NCBI RefSeq assembly: GCF_002733955.1 | Contig: NZ_NVXQ01000003.1 | Span: 248,001 to 312,000, forward strand | Direction of reading: 5' to 3' | DNA length: 64,000 nt | DNA from: Hoeflea sp. | GTDB lineage: Bacteria > Pseudomonadota > Alphaproteobacteria > Rhizobiales > Rhizobiaceae | In this document: piece by piece, positions 44,893-53,990 of the stretch | How the letters are laid out: the number at the start of each line of letters is the position of its first letter | How positions within the stretch are numbered: position 1 is the stretch's first letter | The notes under the pieces: model-generated | The model's input: only the letters and a program-made list of their open reading frames with translations | What the model was told of the DNA's origin: nothing | Databases searched by the model: none | Made by a program: the position numbers and the translations under genes

Positions 44893-46202
44893 GCAACAGG
44901 GTCAGAATTTCATCGCTCTTTGCCTTCATGGCGATCTTGCTCGTCACGGTCGGCGTGGTCCAGAGCCCGTCGCTGGCGCTTGCCATTTTGAACCTGTGCC
45001 TGATCTCCGCGATCATGGCGCTGGGCATCAACATCCAGTGGGGCTATGCAGGCCTGCTGAATGTCGGGATCATGGGATTTGCAGCGCTTGGCGGTGTTGC
45101 CGCCGTGCTGGTCTCCAAGGAGCCGGTTGCTGAAACCATAGCTTTGGGGGCACCCGGTCTGCTCGCGGCACTGCTTGTTGCCGCGGTGACCATCGCGCTC
45201 ATTGTCTGGGTGTACAAATCGATGAAGGGACGCCTGCGAAGCGTTCTGGTGACACTCATCGTCGTGGCAGGCTTTTTCACCGCGCGCCACTTCTTCGATC
45301 CCGCCGTCGAGGCGATCGAAAGCACGGATTCTGCTGCGACCGGATATCTGGGCGGCCTAGGTCTGCCGATCATCTTCTCATGGCTCGTCGGGGGCCTTTT
45401 TGCCGGCGGTGCGGCCTGGCTCATCGGCAAGGTCTCGCTGGGCTTGCGGTCGGATTACCTGGCCATTGCCACGCTCGGCATCTCCGAGATCATCATCGCT
45501 GTGCTGAAAAATGAGGACTGGCTCACCCGCGGCGTCAAGAATGTCACCGGTTTGCCGCGCCCCTACCCCGTCCCCTACGAAGTCGAGATCCAGCAGTCAC
45601 CTGCGTTCCAGTCCTGGGCCACCTACTTCGGCATGGACGTGGTCGAGCTGTCCTCCATCGTCGTGAAGCTTGCTTACTCCGGCCTGTTTGCCGTCGTTCT
45701 CCTGATCATCCTGTTGCTGTGCGAAAGCGCGTTGCGGTCTCCATGGGGCCGGATGATGCGGGCTATCCGCGACAACGAGACCGCGGCTGAAGCCATGGGC
45801 AAGGACGTCAAGGGGCGGCACCTGCAGGTATTCATTCTGGGGTCGGCCGTTGTCGGTATCGCGGGCGCCATGCTGACGACGCTTGACGGGCAGTTCACGC
45901 CGGGAACCTACAACCCGTTGCGCTTCACCTTCCTGATCTGGGCAATGGTCATCATTGGCGGTTCGGGCAACAATTGGGGCGCTGTGCTCGGCGGTTTCCT
46001 GGTCTGGTTCTTCTGGGTCGAGGCGGAGCCGGTCGGGTTGTGGTTCATTGATCTGGTGACATCCGGCATGGACGAAACCAACCCGCTGCGCCTGCACCTG
46101 CTCAGCAGTGCTGCCTATATGCGCCTGATGGCGATGGGCATCATCATGCTGCTGGTGCTGCGTTTTGCACCCAAGGGCCTGATTCCGGAGAGCCGGCGCT
46201 AG
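44889..46202 (+). CDS. livM: Branched-chain amino acid type ABC transporter permease (LivM type)
   Basis: 437 residues, with the LivM motifs ALGINIQWGYAGLLNVGIMGF near the N-terminus and IIGGSGNNWGAVLGGFLVW near the C-terminus. It is longer than the common 300-360 residues because of an insert with an extra hydrophobic segment at about 85-170. It is the last gene of the five-gene importer operon, convergent with the kinase gene at 46255. Confidence 0.92.
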   Translation: MSNRVRISSLFAFMAILLVTVGVVQSPSLALAILNLCLISAIMALGINIQWGYAGLLNVGIMGFAALGGVAAVLVSKEPVAETIALGAPGLLAALLVAAVTIALIVWVYKSMKGRLRSVLVTLIVVAGFFTARHFFDPAVEAIESTDSAATGYLGGLGLPIIFSWLVGGLFAGGAAWLIGKVSLGLRSDYLAIATLGISEIIIAVLKNEDWLTRGVKNVTGLPRPYPVPYEVEIQQSPAFQSWATYFGMDVVELSSIVVKLAYSGLFAVVLLIILLLCESALRSPWGRMMRAIRDNETAAEAMGKDVKGRHLQVFILGSAVVGIAGAMLTTLDGQFTPGTYNPLRFTFLIWAMVIIGGSGNNWGAVLGGFLVWFFWVEAEPVGLWFIDLVTSGMDETNPLRLHLLSSAAYMRLMAMGIIMLLVLRFAPKGLIPESRR

Positions 46203-46229
46203 AGCGTCATGCAGTTCACAAGACGCTCT
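46201..46229. terminator. Hairpin between convergent importer and kinase genes
   Basis: AGAGCGTC (46201-46208) and GACGCTCT (46222-46229) pair as a perfect 8-bp stem with a 13-base loop. There is no T-tract on either strand, so a terminator role is tentative. Confidence 0.35.
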
Positions 46230-46254
46230 GCAGCCTGCCTCGGCTAGACGAATT

Positions 46255-46893
46255 TCAGGCGCCGCCGGAGATCTCGAGGTCGGCCTTGACCGACTTCCGG
46301 ATCACCAGTTCGGCATTGGGGATGTCATTGGCAAGCGCGCGCTCGCGGGCCTGTTCCGGATCCAAACCAAATCCGAGCCAGCGTTCAATCAACCGGCCTG
46401 ACAGCACCTCCATGGGAGCCGTCAGCATGACCGTGAGATCGAACAGGCGGGCCATCCGTATCCAGGCCGGACTGTCCAGCAACAGATAATTGCCTTCGGC
46501 GATCAGGAACCGGTCGGCCGGCGTGACGATCGAAGCGCCGGCGCGGGCCAGATCAAGCTCCCGGTCAAAAACGGGAACGGCGATGTCGCGGTCAGGCTCG
46601 GTGCGCAGACGGGTAAGCAGGGCTGCGTATCCGTCCGCATCGAAGGTGAACGGAGCTCCCTTGCGGGCCAGGGTTCCCCGCGTCTCGAGCACTGCATTGT
46701 CGTAATGAAATCCGTCCATCGGGACGATGGCCGCGCCCTGATCGTGCCGGCCGAATTCAGCCACGAGGGTTTCCGACAGCGTCGACTTGCCGACACCGGG
46801 CGGGCCGGCCAGCGCCATGATGAAGCGCTGGCTGTCCCCTGCCCTGGCAATCGCGGCTTCAACCAGTCGGGCCGCGGTGTCTTTTAGCGCCAT
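46255..46893 (-). CDS. frcK: P-loop kinase of the uridine kinase/PRK fold, probable FrcK
   Basis: 212 residues from the ATG at 46891-46893; an upstream TTG would overlap frcA. P-loop GPPGVGKST (about 24-32), PMDGFHYDNAVLE and FLIAEGNYLLLDSPAW are typical of the nucleoside-kinase/pantothenate-kinase-like group in which FrcK of the rhizobial fructose locus falls. It is the last gene of the frcBCA(K) transcript, 10 bases after frcA. It is presumed to phosphorylate the imported sugar; direct evidence is lacking. Confidence 0.82.
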   Translation of the reverse strand: MALKDTAARLVEAAIARAGDSQRFIMALAGPPGVGKSTLSETLVAEFGRHDQGAAIVPMDGFHYDNAVLETRGTLARKGAPFTFDADGYAALLTRLRTEPDRDIAVPVFDRELDLARAGASIVTPADRFLIAEGNYLLLDSPAWIRMARLFDLTVMLTAPMEVLSGRLIERWLGFGLDPEQARERALANDIPNAELVIRKSVKADLEISGGA

Positions 46894-46903
46894 CCCGGAG
46901 TGC

Positions 46904-47680
46904 TCAGGCGGCAACCGCTTCCTGCGGTGGCTCCTTGGCTCCGGTCATGAAGGCAACCGCGTCGGACATGGTGTAGTCCTTCGGGTTGATGACGCAGAGC
47001 CGCTTGCCGAGCCGGTGGATATGGATCCGGTCGGCCACTTCGAAGACATGCGGCATGTTGTGCGAGATCAGGATGATCGGGATGCCGCGCGAACGGACAT
47101 CGAGGATCAGTTCCAGCACCCGGCGGCTTTCCTTGACGCCAAGGGCTGCGGTCGGTTCATCCAGGATGATGACCTTGGAGCCGAAGGCTGCGGCGCGCGC
47201 AACGGCCACGCCCTGGCGCTGGCCGCCGGAGAGGGTTTCGACGGCCTGGTTGATGTTCTGGATGGTCATCAGGCCGAGCTCGCTGAGCTTTTCGCGGGCA
47301 AACGCGTCCATGGCCTTGTGGTCGAGCTGGCGCAGCACCGATCCACGGAAGCCGGGCTTGCGCAGCTCGCGGCCCATGAACATGTTGTCGGTGATCGACA
47401 GCGCCGGCGACATGGCGAGCGTCTGGTAGACGGTCTCGATGCCGGCATGGCGGCCATCCAGCGGCGAGTGGAATTTGACTTCCTTGCCCTCGAGCCAGAT
47501 CTTGCCTTCGTCCGGGGTGACAGCGCCCGAGACGGCCTTGATCAACGTTGACTTGCCCGCACCATTGTCGCCGATGACAGCGAGGATTTCACCGTGGTGG
47601 AGATCGAAATCGCAATTGTCGAGAGCGACCACGCGGCCATAGCGCTTGACGAGGTTGCGTCCTTTGAGAATGGGTTCCAT
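46904..47680 (-). CDS. frcA: Fructose-type ABC transporter ATP-binding protein
   Basis: 258 residues from the ATG at 47678-47680; the frame is open further upstream but that part lies in the permease gene. Walker A GDNGAGKST, signature LSGGQRQG, Walker B VIILDEP and H-loop LISHNM are present. It has one ABC domain instead of the fused pair of RbsA-type ATPases, which is the FrcA form of the CUT2 group. The start overlaps the permease stop by one base (TGATG). Confidence 0.92.
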   Translation of the reverse strand: MEPILKGRNLVKRYGRVVALDNCDFDLHHGEILAVIGDNGAGKSTLIKAVSGAVTPDEGKIWLEGKEVKFHSPLDGRHAGIETVYQTLAMSPALSITDNMFMGRELRKPGFRGSVLRQLDHKAMDAFAREKLSELGLMTIQNINQAVETLSGGQRQGVAVARAAAFGSKVIILDEPTAALGVKESRRVLELILDVRSRGIPIILISHNMPHVFEVADRIHIHRLGKRLCVINPKDYTMSDAVAFMTGAKEPPQEAVAA

Positions 47681-48741
47681 CAGACTGACACCTTTCTGAT
47701 CCACTGGTCGACGGTAACGGCGGCAATGATGAGCACGCCAATGAGCAGGTAGGTCCATTGCGCATCGGCGCCGAGCAGTCTCAGACCGAGCGAGAACACA
47801 CCGACGATCAGGGCGCCAAACAGCATGCCCATGATCGAGCCGCGTCCGCCAAACAGCGAGATGCCGCCGATCACCACCGCTGTGATGGATTCGATGTTGC
47901 CCAGCTGCCCCGATGTCGGCGACACCGAACCGATGCGGCCGATCAGGGCCCAGCCGGCAAAGGCGCAGATCAGGCCCGAGAGCATGTAGACCGAGATCAG
48001 CGTGCGCTTGACCTGGACACCGGAGAGTTCGGCGGCTTCGGGATCGTCGCCGACCGCATAGACATGCCGCCCCCAGGCGGTCTGCTTGAGCACATAGGCC
48101 AAAAACAGCACCAGCAGCACCATGAAGATGGCGCCGAACGTGAACACCGCACCGCCAAAGGCGATCTTGTTGCCGAAGAACTGCAGGAGAGGCGCCTGCT
48201 CGGCGATGTCCTGGGCGCGGATGGTCTCGTTGGCGGAATAGAGGAAGTTTGTCGCCAGCACGATCTGCCACATGCCGAGCGTGACGATGAAGGGCGGCAG
48301 CTTCATCACGGCGACAAGAAAGCCGTTGATGAAGCCGCAGAATGTCCCGCAGGCGATGCCTGCGGCTACCGCAAGCTCAGTCGGCAATCCGTAGCGGAAC
48401 GAGAACAGCCCCATGACCACGGAGGACAGCACCATGATGGCGCCGACCGACAGGTCGATGCCGGCGGTCAAAATGACCAGCGACTGGGCCGCGCCGAGAA
48501 TACCGACAATCTGGACCTGCTGCAAAATCAACGTCAGCGCGAAGGGCGAGAAGAACTTCTGTCCAAGCAGCAGACCGAAGACGAGGATGGAGCCGATCAG
48601 GACGATCAGCGGCACCATCCAAGGCGTCTGGTGCAAGCCATGCTGGATCCGCTTGACGGCACTTCTCTCATGGGTCGTGAATGCGGCGACGGCAGTCGGG
48701 CTGGAAGCCGCGGCCTTTTCGAATTCCTGCGTATTGGACAT
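47680..48741 (-). CDS. frcC: Fructose-type ABC transporter permease
   Basis: 353 residues of the CUT2 (RbsC) permease family. A 40-residue cytoplasmic N-terminus precedes about ten membrane segments. The AAQSLVILTAGIDLSVGAIM block, GTFCGFINGFLVAVMKLPPFIVTLGM and GGISLFGGRGSIMGMLFGALIVG are family motifs. It follows frcB across a 134-base gap with a hairpin. Confidence 0.92.
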   Translation of the reverse strand: MSNTQEFEKAAASSPTAVAAFTTHERSAVKRIQHGLHQTPWMVPLIVLIGSILVFGLLLGQKFFSPFALTLILQQVQIVGILGAAQSLVILTAGIDLSVGAIMVLSSVVMGLFSFRYGLPTELAVAAGIACGTFCGFINGFLVAVMKLPPFIVTLGMWQIVLATNFLYSANETIRAQDIAEQAPLLQFFGNKIAFGGAVFTFGAIFMVLLVLFLAYVLKQTAWGRHVYAVGDDPEAAELSGVQVKRTLISVYMLSGLICAFAGWALIGRIGSVSPTSGQLGNIESITAVVIGGISLFGGRGSIMGMLFGALIVGVFSLGLRLLGADAQWTYLLIGVLIIAAVTVDQWIRKVSV

Positions 48742-48824
48742 GGTTCCTCCCCAAGGTCACACGGCATGGATCTGCGCCTTGGGGCTCCCGTCACTGCGAG
48801 CCCGGCAAGGCAGGTCGTTTGCAA

Positions 48825-48848
48825 TGAGACGGCCCGAAGGCCGCCTCA
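48825..48848 (-). other. Hairpin with UUCG tetraloop between frcB and frcC
   Basis: On the minus strand TGAGGCGGCC, loop TTCG, GGCCGTCTCA forms a 10-bp stem with one G-U pair and a stable UUCG loop. It lies 27 bases past the frcB stop. No strong T-tract follows, so it may protect the frcB message from 3' decay rather than terminate. Confidence 0.6.
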
Positions 48849-48875
48849 TCAGTGTTCACATGTTCTGTCGGGTAA

Positions 48876-49913
48876 TCAACCCCAGCACTTGTCCATGCCT
48901 TCGGCAACCGAGATCGACTCGACGCCTTCGGCAGGCTTGTCGGTGACAAGCGCGACACCGGTGTCGAAGAAATCCTTGCCTTCGGTCGGAGCCGGCTTGG
49001 TGCCGTCCTTGGCCCATGCGGCGATCGCCTCGATGCCCTTGGACGCCATCAGCAGCGGATACTGCTGCGAGGTCGCGCCGATAACCCCGTCCTTGACGTT
49101 GGCCACGCCCGGGCAACCACCGTCAACCGAGACGATCAGGACGTCGTTTTCACGGCCGATCGCCTTGAGCGCCTCATAGGCGCCGGCAGCGGCCGGCTCG
49201 TTGATCGTGTAGACCACATTGATCATCGGATCCTTGGCGAGAAGATTTTCCATCGCCCTGCGGCCGCCTTCCTCGTTGCCGGCGGTGACGTCGTTACCGA
49301 CGATGCGGGGATCATCCTCGTCGCCCCACTTGGCAGGATCCTTGACGTCGATGCCGAAGCCGGTGAGGAAGCCCTGGTCGCGCAGCACGCCGACGCTCGG
49401 CTGGCTGACGGCCAGGTCGAGCATGGCTATCTTGGCATTGGCAGCTTCGTCGCCGAGCGTGGCAGCGGCCCATTTGCCGATCAGTTCGCCAGCCAGGAAG
49501 TTGTCGGTGGCGAAGGTCGCATCCGCGGCATCGATCGGCTCAAGCGGCGTGTCGAGCGCGATGACCACGAGGCCGGCATCACGCGCCTGCTGGACGGCAG
49601 ACACGATGGACGAGGTGTCGGACGCGGTGAGCAGAATGCCCTTGGCGCCATCGGCAATGCAGGTCTCGATGGCGGCAACCTGGGTCTCATGGTCGCCATC
49701 AACCTTGCCGGCATAGGACTTGAGGTTCACGCCAAGCTCGGCAGCCTTGGCTTCCGCACCTTCCTTCATCTTGACGAAGAAAGGGTTGGTGTCAGTCTTG
49801 GTAATCAGGCACGCGCCCACGGAGTGGCTGGCGGCGTAGGCCGGAGCGGACGCCATCACGCCGAGAGCGGCGGCGGCGAACAGGGCGGTCTTTAGGGTGT
49901 TAAGCGATTTCAT
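48876..49913 (-). CDS. frcB: Fructose-type ABC transporter substrate-binding protein
   Basis: 345 residues from the ATG at 49911-49913 with GGGAGGA upstream; the longer frame is rejected. The signal peptide is [20 protein letters not shown] to about residue 27 (APAYA). It is a periplasmic-binding protein of the LacI/RbsB type: [20 protein letters not shown], the ALDTPLEP segment and [19 protein letters not shown]. It is the first gene of the importer operon; a ROK regulator is divergent. The order B-C-A-K matches the fructose importer of Sinorhizobium. Confidence 0.92.
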   Translation of the reverse strand: MKSLNTLKTALFAAAALGVMASAPAYAASHSVGACLITKTDTNPFFVKMKEGAEAKAAELGVNLKSYAGKVDGDHETQVAAIETCIADGAKGILLTASDTSSIVSAVQQARDAGLVVIALDTPLEPIDAADATFATDNFLAGELIGKWAAATLGDEAANAKIAMLDLAVSQPSVGVLRDQGFLTGFGIDVKDPAKWGDEDDPRIVGNDVTAGNEEGGRRAMENLLAKDPMINVVYTINEPAAAGAYEALKAIGRENDVLIVSVDGGCPGVANVKDGVIGATSQQYPLLMASKGIEAIAAWAKDGTKPAPTEGKDFFDTGVALVTDKPAEGVESISVAEGMDKCWG

Positions 49914-50022
49914 GTTATCCTCCCGGGATTGGCTGAGCAGGAATGCCTGCATTTGCGGTGAAGCGGAAATCCTCTCTCCTGAGTTCCGCGTCATGAACAG
50001 AACACCACGAACCAAATCACTT

Positions 50023-50057
50023 GTCAATTAATAATTCACTCTTAATTAGTTATTGAC
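50023..50057. promoter_or_regulatory. Inverted repeat in the frcB/ROK divergent promoter
   Basis: GTCAAT (50023-50028) and ATTGAC (50052-50057) flank an AT-rich core (AATTAATAATT and TTAATTAG) lying about 110 bases from frcB and 94 from the regulator start. The AT-rich, roughly symmetric block is a plausible ROK operator. Confidence 0.45.
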
Positions 50058-50150
50058 TGAGCATCGTCTTTCGCCCATTGTTTTGCTAAGGAACGTCATG
50101 TCGCACCGCCTGTGGTGGGGCAGGAATTGTCGGGAGGGGGAAACTGACAA

Positions 50151-51377
50151 GTGCCGCAAGATGGAAATGCCGGCGATCATCGCACCGGCCTGACAAGCCA
50201 ATCCATGCGAGGATCCAACCAGAGCGGGCTCAGGGCCTATAACCAGCGTCTGGTCCTCAGCCTCGTCTATACCCATGGCAGCCTGGCCAAGACCGACATC
50301 GCCCGGATGACCGGCCTTTCGGCCCAGACCGGGTCGGTGATCATGCGGGAACTGGAGGCCGAGGCCCTGATCGTCAAGGGCGAGCCGGTACGTGGCAAGG
50401 TTGGCCAGCCATCGGTTCCGATGTCGATCAATCCCGACGGCGCGTTCTTCATCGGTCTCAAGGTCGGCCGACGCAGCGCCGAGCTCATCCTGGTCAATTT
50501 CCTTGGCGAGGTGAAAGCGTCGTTGCGCAAGAGCTATCCTTGGCCGACGCCGCCGCTGATCATCAGCTTTGTCCGGGACGGCCTTGAACAGCTGATCCAG
50601 TCATTGCCGGAAAAATTGCGCGACCGCGTGGCCGGGCTCGGCATTGCCACCCCTTTCCAGCTCTGGGACTGGACCGAACAGGCCGGGGCCCCGCGCGCGG
50701 AAATGGACCTGTGGCGCTCGTGCGACCTCAAGGCCGAACTGGCGGCGTTTTGCGACATGCCTGTCTATCTGGAAAACGATGCCACCGCCGCCTGTGCCGC
50801 CGAGCTGCTTTTCGGCGAGCATCCGGGTCTGAGTGATTTTCTCTACTTCTATATCGGCACGTTCATCGGCGGCGGGGTCGTGCTCAACGGCAGCGTCTAT
50901 TCCGGACGGACGGGGAATGCCGGCGCGCTCGGCCCGCTGCCGGTCGCCGGGGCGGACGGCAAGCCGGTACAGCTGATTGAACGTGCCTCGATCATGGTGC
51001 TTGAGCGCATGCTCAGGGCTGCGGGCCAGGATCCTTCACCCTTGTGGAACAGCCCGGACCAGTGGCAAGGCTTTGACAGCCTGGCCGAGGAATGGGTGGC
51101 AATCGTTGCGCGCGGGTTGGCGCAGGCGATCGTCTCGTCGGCCTCGGTGATCGACTTCGAACATGTGATCATCGACGGCGGCGTGCCTGCCGGCATCCGC
51201 GACAGGATCGTCGAAGCCACGCTGGCGGAAATCTCCACCTTCGACCTTCGCGGGCTGGATGTGCCCACGCTGCTGCCGGGAACCGTCGGCCACCTGGCCC
51301 GGGCGCTGGGGGCTGCCAGCCTGCCGCTGTTCGACAAGTTCCTGATCGACCGCAACGCCCGCCTGGGCACGGCCTGA
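50151..51377 (+). CDS. frcR: ROK family transcriptional regulator of the frc operon
   Basis: 408 residues starting at GTG 50151, with GGGAGGGGG 10 bases upstream. The N-terminal winged HTH (about 25-85; KTDIARMTGLSAQTGSVIMRELE) is followed by the ROK sugar-kinase-like domain: ENDATAACAAELLFGE, the GTFIGGGVVLNG block, and GRTGNAGALGPLPV. The usual CxCGxxGC zinc motif of ROK proteins is not seen. It is divergent from frcB and most likely represses the importer until its sugar is present. Confidence 0.85.
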   Translation: MPQDGNAGDHRTGLTSQSMRGSNQSGLRAYNQRLVLSLVYTHGSLAKTDIARMTGLSAQTGSVIMRELEAEALIVKGEPVRGKVGQPSVPMSINPDGAFFIGLKVGRRSAELILVNFLGEVKASLRKSYPWPTPPLIISFVRDGLEQLIQSLPEKLRDRVAGLGIATPFQLWDWTEQAGAPRAEMDLWRSCDLKAELAAFCDMPVYLENDATAACAAELLFGEHPGLSDFLYFYIGTFIGGGVVLNGSVYSGRTGNAGALGPLPVAGADGKPVQLIERASIMVLERMLRAAGQDPSPLWNSPDQWQGFDSLAEEWVAIVARGLAQAIVSSASVIDFEHVIIDGGVPAGIRDRIVEATLAEISTFDLRGLDVPTLLPGTVGHLARALGAASLPLFDKFLIDRNARLGTA

Positions 51378-51409
51378 CCCGGCCGGCAAAGCCAGGTCAG
51401 ACCGCTGTC

Positions 51410-52417
51410 TCAGTCGTAGCGCAGATCGACGGCCTTGCCGCCGAAAATCCGGTAGGCCCAGATCGAGTAACCAGTGATGACCGGCAGCACGAACATTGTA
51501 CCAGCCAGAATGATGGCAAGGCTTTCGGTGGCGCTGGCGGCTTCGGTGATGGTGATCCGGCCGGGCACGACATACGGATAGAACGACCAAGCGAGGCCGG
51601 CGAAACCGAGCGCGAAGATCCCGGCAAGCGCTGCGAAAGGCGCCAGGTTCATGCGGTCGCCTTCAAGCGGCAGCTTTCCCGACAGGCGCCAGAGCCAGAG
51701 AAACAAGCCAAGCGTCAGGATCGGCAGCGGCGCCAGAACCAGGGTTTCCGGAAAGCCAAGCCAGCGATCCCAGATCCGGGCGCTTGCCAGCGGCGTCGCC
51801 AGCGAGATCGCTGCCATGCCGAGCGCCACCAGCCCGAGCGAGGCGCGCAGCCAGGCAACCGCTTTGACCTGAAGCGCACCTTCGGTCTTGTGGATCAGCC
51901 AGGCAGCGCCAATGGCGGCATAGGCCGCCGCGAGACAGACGGCGACCAGTGCCGCAAAGCCGACCGCCGGCCAGCCGGTGTCCAGCCCCAGAACGTAGCT
52001 GCCGAGCATGTAGCCCTGCGCCAGTGCCGACATCAGCGATCCGGCGAAGAACATCCGGTTCCAGGCCGGCTTGGCGGCGAGGCTGACCTTGGCGCGGAAC
52101 TCGAAGGCGACGCCACGCAGGATCAGGCCGATGAGCAGCACCGCGACGGGGAAATAGAGTGTCGTCAGGATGACGCCATGGGCCACCGGAAACGCCACCA
52201 GCAAGAGCCCCACCGCCAGTACCAGCCAGGTCTCGTTGGCATCCCAGAACGGGCCGATGGCAGACACCATGCGGTCCTTCTGGGTGTCATCGGCCAGGGG
52301 CGACAGGATGCCGATGCCGAGATCGAAGCCGTCAAGAATGACATAGACGAGGATGGCAATGCCCATCAGTGCGGCAAAGATATAGGGCAGCCACAGGGCC
52401 CAGTCGAAATCAGCCAT
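51410..52417 (-). CDS. cydB: Cytochrome d ubiquinol oxidase subunit II (cyanide-insensitive type)
   Basis: 335 residues from the ATG at 52415-52417; upstream in-frame Met codons lie inside cydA. Nine predicted membrane segments. The opening WLPYIFAALMGIAILVYVILDGFDLGIG and the DANETWLVLAVGLLL block are the CydB/CioB signature. With subunit I it forms the bd-type quinol:O2 oxidoreductase. It starts 1 base after the cydA stop region. No cydX-like ORF follows in the 32 bases before the convergent regulator. Confidence 0.93.
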   Translation of the reverse strand: MADFDWALWLPYIFAALMGIAILVYVILDGFDLGIGILSPLADDTQKDRMVSAIGPFWDANETWLVLAVGLLLVAFPVAHGVILTTLYFPVAVLLIGLILRGVAFEFRAKVSLAAKPAWNRMFFAGSLMSALAQGYMLGSYVLGLDTGWPAVGFAALVAVCLAAAYAAIGAAWLIHKTEGALQVKAVAWLRASLGLVALGMAAISLATPLASARIWDRWLGFPETLVLAPLPILTLGLFLWLWRLSGKLPLEGDRMNLAPFAALAGIFALGFAGLAWSFYPYVVPGRITITEAASATESLAIILAGTMFVLPVITGYSIWAYRIFGGKAVDLRYD

Positions 52418-52418
52418 G

Positions 52419-53810
52419 TCAGCCCCTCCCCGTTGCCACCGCCATGGCCGGATCCGGCTCCACACCGGGATCATTGATGCCCGGAGGCGCTTCGTGCGGC
52501 GTTTTGGAAGCCTTCAAAGCCAGCGCGATGATGACCGAGAGATAGGCCAGGATCAGCGCGGCATAGACCAGCAGGTAGGCGGCAAGGGTGATGCCGACCG
52601 AGCTCGGCGGCAAGGCCGCGACCGCGTCGCCGGTTTTCAGCACGCCGCTGACCAGCCAGGGCTGGCGGCCGATCTCGGTGGTGTACCAGCCGGCAAGGGT
52701 GGCCACCCAGCCCGACAGCACCATCGGCACCAGCACATAGGCGAGCGGCCGGTTGATGTCGCCGCGGCGCCAGATCATCCAGCTTCCGGCCCAGGCGACG
52801 AAGAGCATGGCGAAGCCGACGCCGACCATGATGCGGAAGGCAAAGAACAGCGGCGCCACCGGCGGGTGCAGCACCGTGCCGTCTTCGGCGACGAAATCGT
52901 CGAGGCCCGGTACCACGCCGTCCAGATGATGCTTGAGGATCAGGCTGGCGCCGCCGGGGACGCCGATTTCGTAGCGGTTCTCGCGCGCTTCTTCATCGGG
53001 AATGGCAAACAGGATCAACGGCACGCGCGGCCCGGTTTCCCAGTTGGCCTCCATCGCGGCCACCTTTTGCGGCTGGTGTTCGAGCGTGTTGAGCCCGTGC
53101 ATGTCGCCGGCGAGGATCTGCAACGGTATCAGGATGGCGCCCAGCGTCAGGCCGGTGCGCAGCGCCATCATGGTTCCCCGCGCGCGGTCGCCGACGAGCC
53201 AGCGCAACGCCGACAGGCCTGCCACCAGGAAGGCCACGGTGAGGCCGGAGGCGAGCAGGACATGGGTGACACGGTAGGGCATCGACGGGTTGAAGATGAT
53301 GGCCATCCAGTCGGTGGCGTGGGCCACGCCCTCGCGCATCTCGAAGCCTTGCGGCGTGTGCATCCAGGAATTCAGCACAACGATCCAGAATGCCGACATG
53401 GTGGTGCCGAAGGCCACGAGGAATGTCGCCAGGGTGTGAACCCGCGCCGATACCCGCCGCGAGCCGAACAGCATGATGCCGAGAAACACGGCTTCGAGGA
53501 AAAACGCCGTCAGCACCTCGTAGGCCAGAAGCGGGCCGGCGATGTTGCCGACGCGCTCCATGAAGCCCGGCCAGTTGGTGCCGAACTGGAAGCTCATGGT
53601 GATGCCCGAGACCACGCCCATGGCGAACGACAGCGCGAACACCTTCACCCAGAAGAAATAGGCATCCATATAGGCCTGGTCGCCGGTCCGGTTGAAGCGC
53701 AGGCGGAACCACAGGAGCAGCCAGCCAAGTGCGATGGTGATGGTCGGGAACAGGATGTGAAACGAGATGTTGGCTGCGAATTGAATACGGGACAGCAGCA
53801 GGGCATCCAT
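52419..53810 (-). CDS. cydA: Cytochrome d ubiquinol oxidase subunit I (CIO type)
   Basis: 463 residues from the ATG at 53808-53810 (GGAGA 5 bases upstream). Heme ligand His18 in FHILFP, the YEVLTAFFLEAVFLG helix with the glutamates of the diheme site, the Q-loop LQILAGDMHGLNTLEHQPQK and GRQPWLV are visible. The Q-loop is short, as in cyanide-insensitive (CioA) oxidases. It couples quinol oxidation to oxygen reduction in the inner membrane. It is divergent from sitA. Confidence 0.93.
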   Translation of the reverse strand: MDALLLSRIQFAANISFHILFPTITIALGWLLLWFRLRFNRTGDQAYMDAYFFWVKVFALSFAMGVVSGITMSFQFGTNWPGFMERVGNIAGPLLAYEVLTAFFLEAVFLGIMLFGSRRVSARVHTLATFLVAFGTTMSAFWIVVLNSWMHTPQGFEMREGVAHATDWMAIIFNPSMPYRVTHVLLASGLTVAFLVAGLSALRWLVGDRARGTMMALRTGLTLGAILIPLQILAGDMHGLNTLEHQPQKVAAMEANWETGPRVPLILFAIPDEEARENRYEIGVPGGASLILKHHLDGVVPGLDDFVAEDGTVLHPPVAPLFFAFRIMVGVGFAMLFVAWAGSWMIWRRGDINRPLAYVLVPMVLSGWVATLAGWYTTEIGRQPWLVSGVLKTGDAVAALPPSSVGITLAAYLLVYAALILAYLSVIIALALKASKTPHEAPPGINDPGVEPDPAMAVATGRG

Positions 53811-53909
53811 GATCGTCTCCTTCAGTTTGACCAATAGATGGAGCGGTTACCCATCATGTGAAGATGACATTCCGCCGCATCGCGGTCCAGATCGCTGGCC
53901 TGGCCTTTG

Positions 53910-53981
53910 TTGCAAATGATTTGCAAAAGCGTTGACAAGCCCGTGAATGCGCATAGATTACTTTTTGCAAACCATTCGCAG
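53910..53981 (+). promoter_or_regulatory. sitA promoter flanked by two Mur/Fur-type palindromes
   Basis: TTGCAAAT-G-ATTTGCAA (53910-53926) is a perfect 8-1-8 palindrome. A second, imperfect copy TTGCAAAC-C-ATTCGCAG lies at 53965-53981. Between them are TTGACA (53932-53937) and TAGATT (53954-53959) with 16-base spacing. The GCAAAT/ATTTGC form is known from manganese-responsive Mur regulators of rhizobia acting on sitABCD. Repression by Mn(II)-Mur is inferred. Confidence 0.75.
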
Positions 53982-53990
53982 GAAGCTAAC

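Noticed and set aside
47681-48271. N-terminal extension of the frcA frame
   Set aside because: The frame is open to 48271 but this part lies inside the permease gene, has no ABC similarity and the conserved ATPase start is at 47680.
47758-49179. 473-residue plus-strand open frame
   Set aside because: Antisense to frcC and part of frcB; Asp/Gln/His-rich shadow translation without a ribosome binding site.
52416-53837. 473-residue plus-strand open frame
   Set aside because: It is antisense to cydA. The composition is His/Arg/Gln/Ala-rich and shows no membrane segments or family motif.
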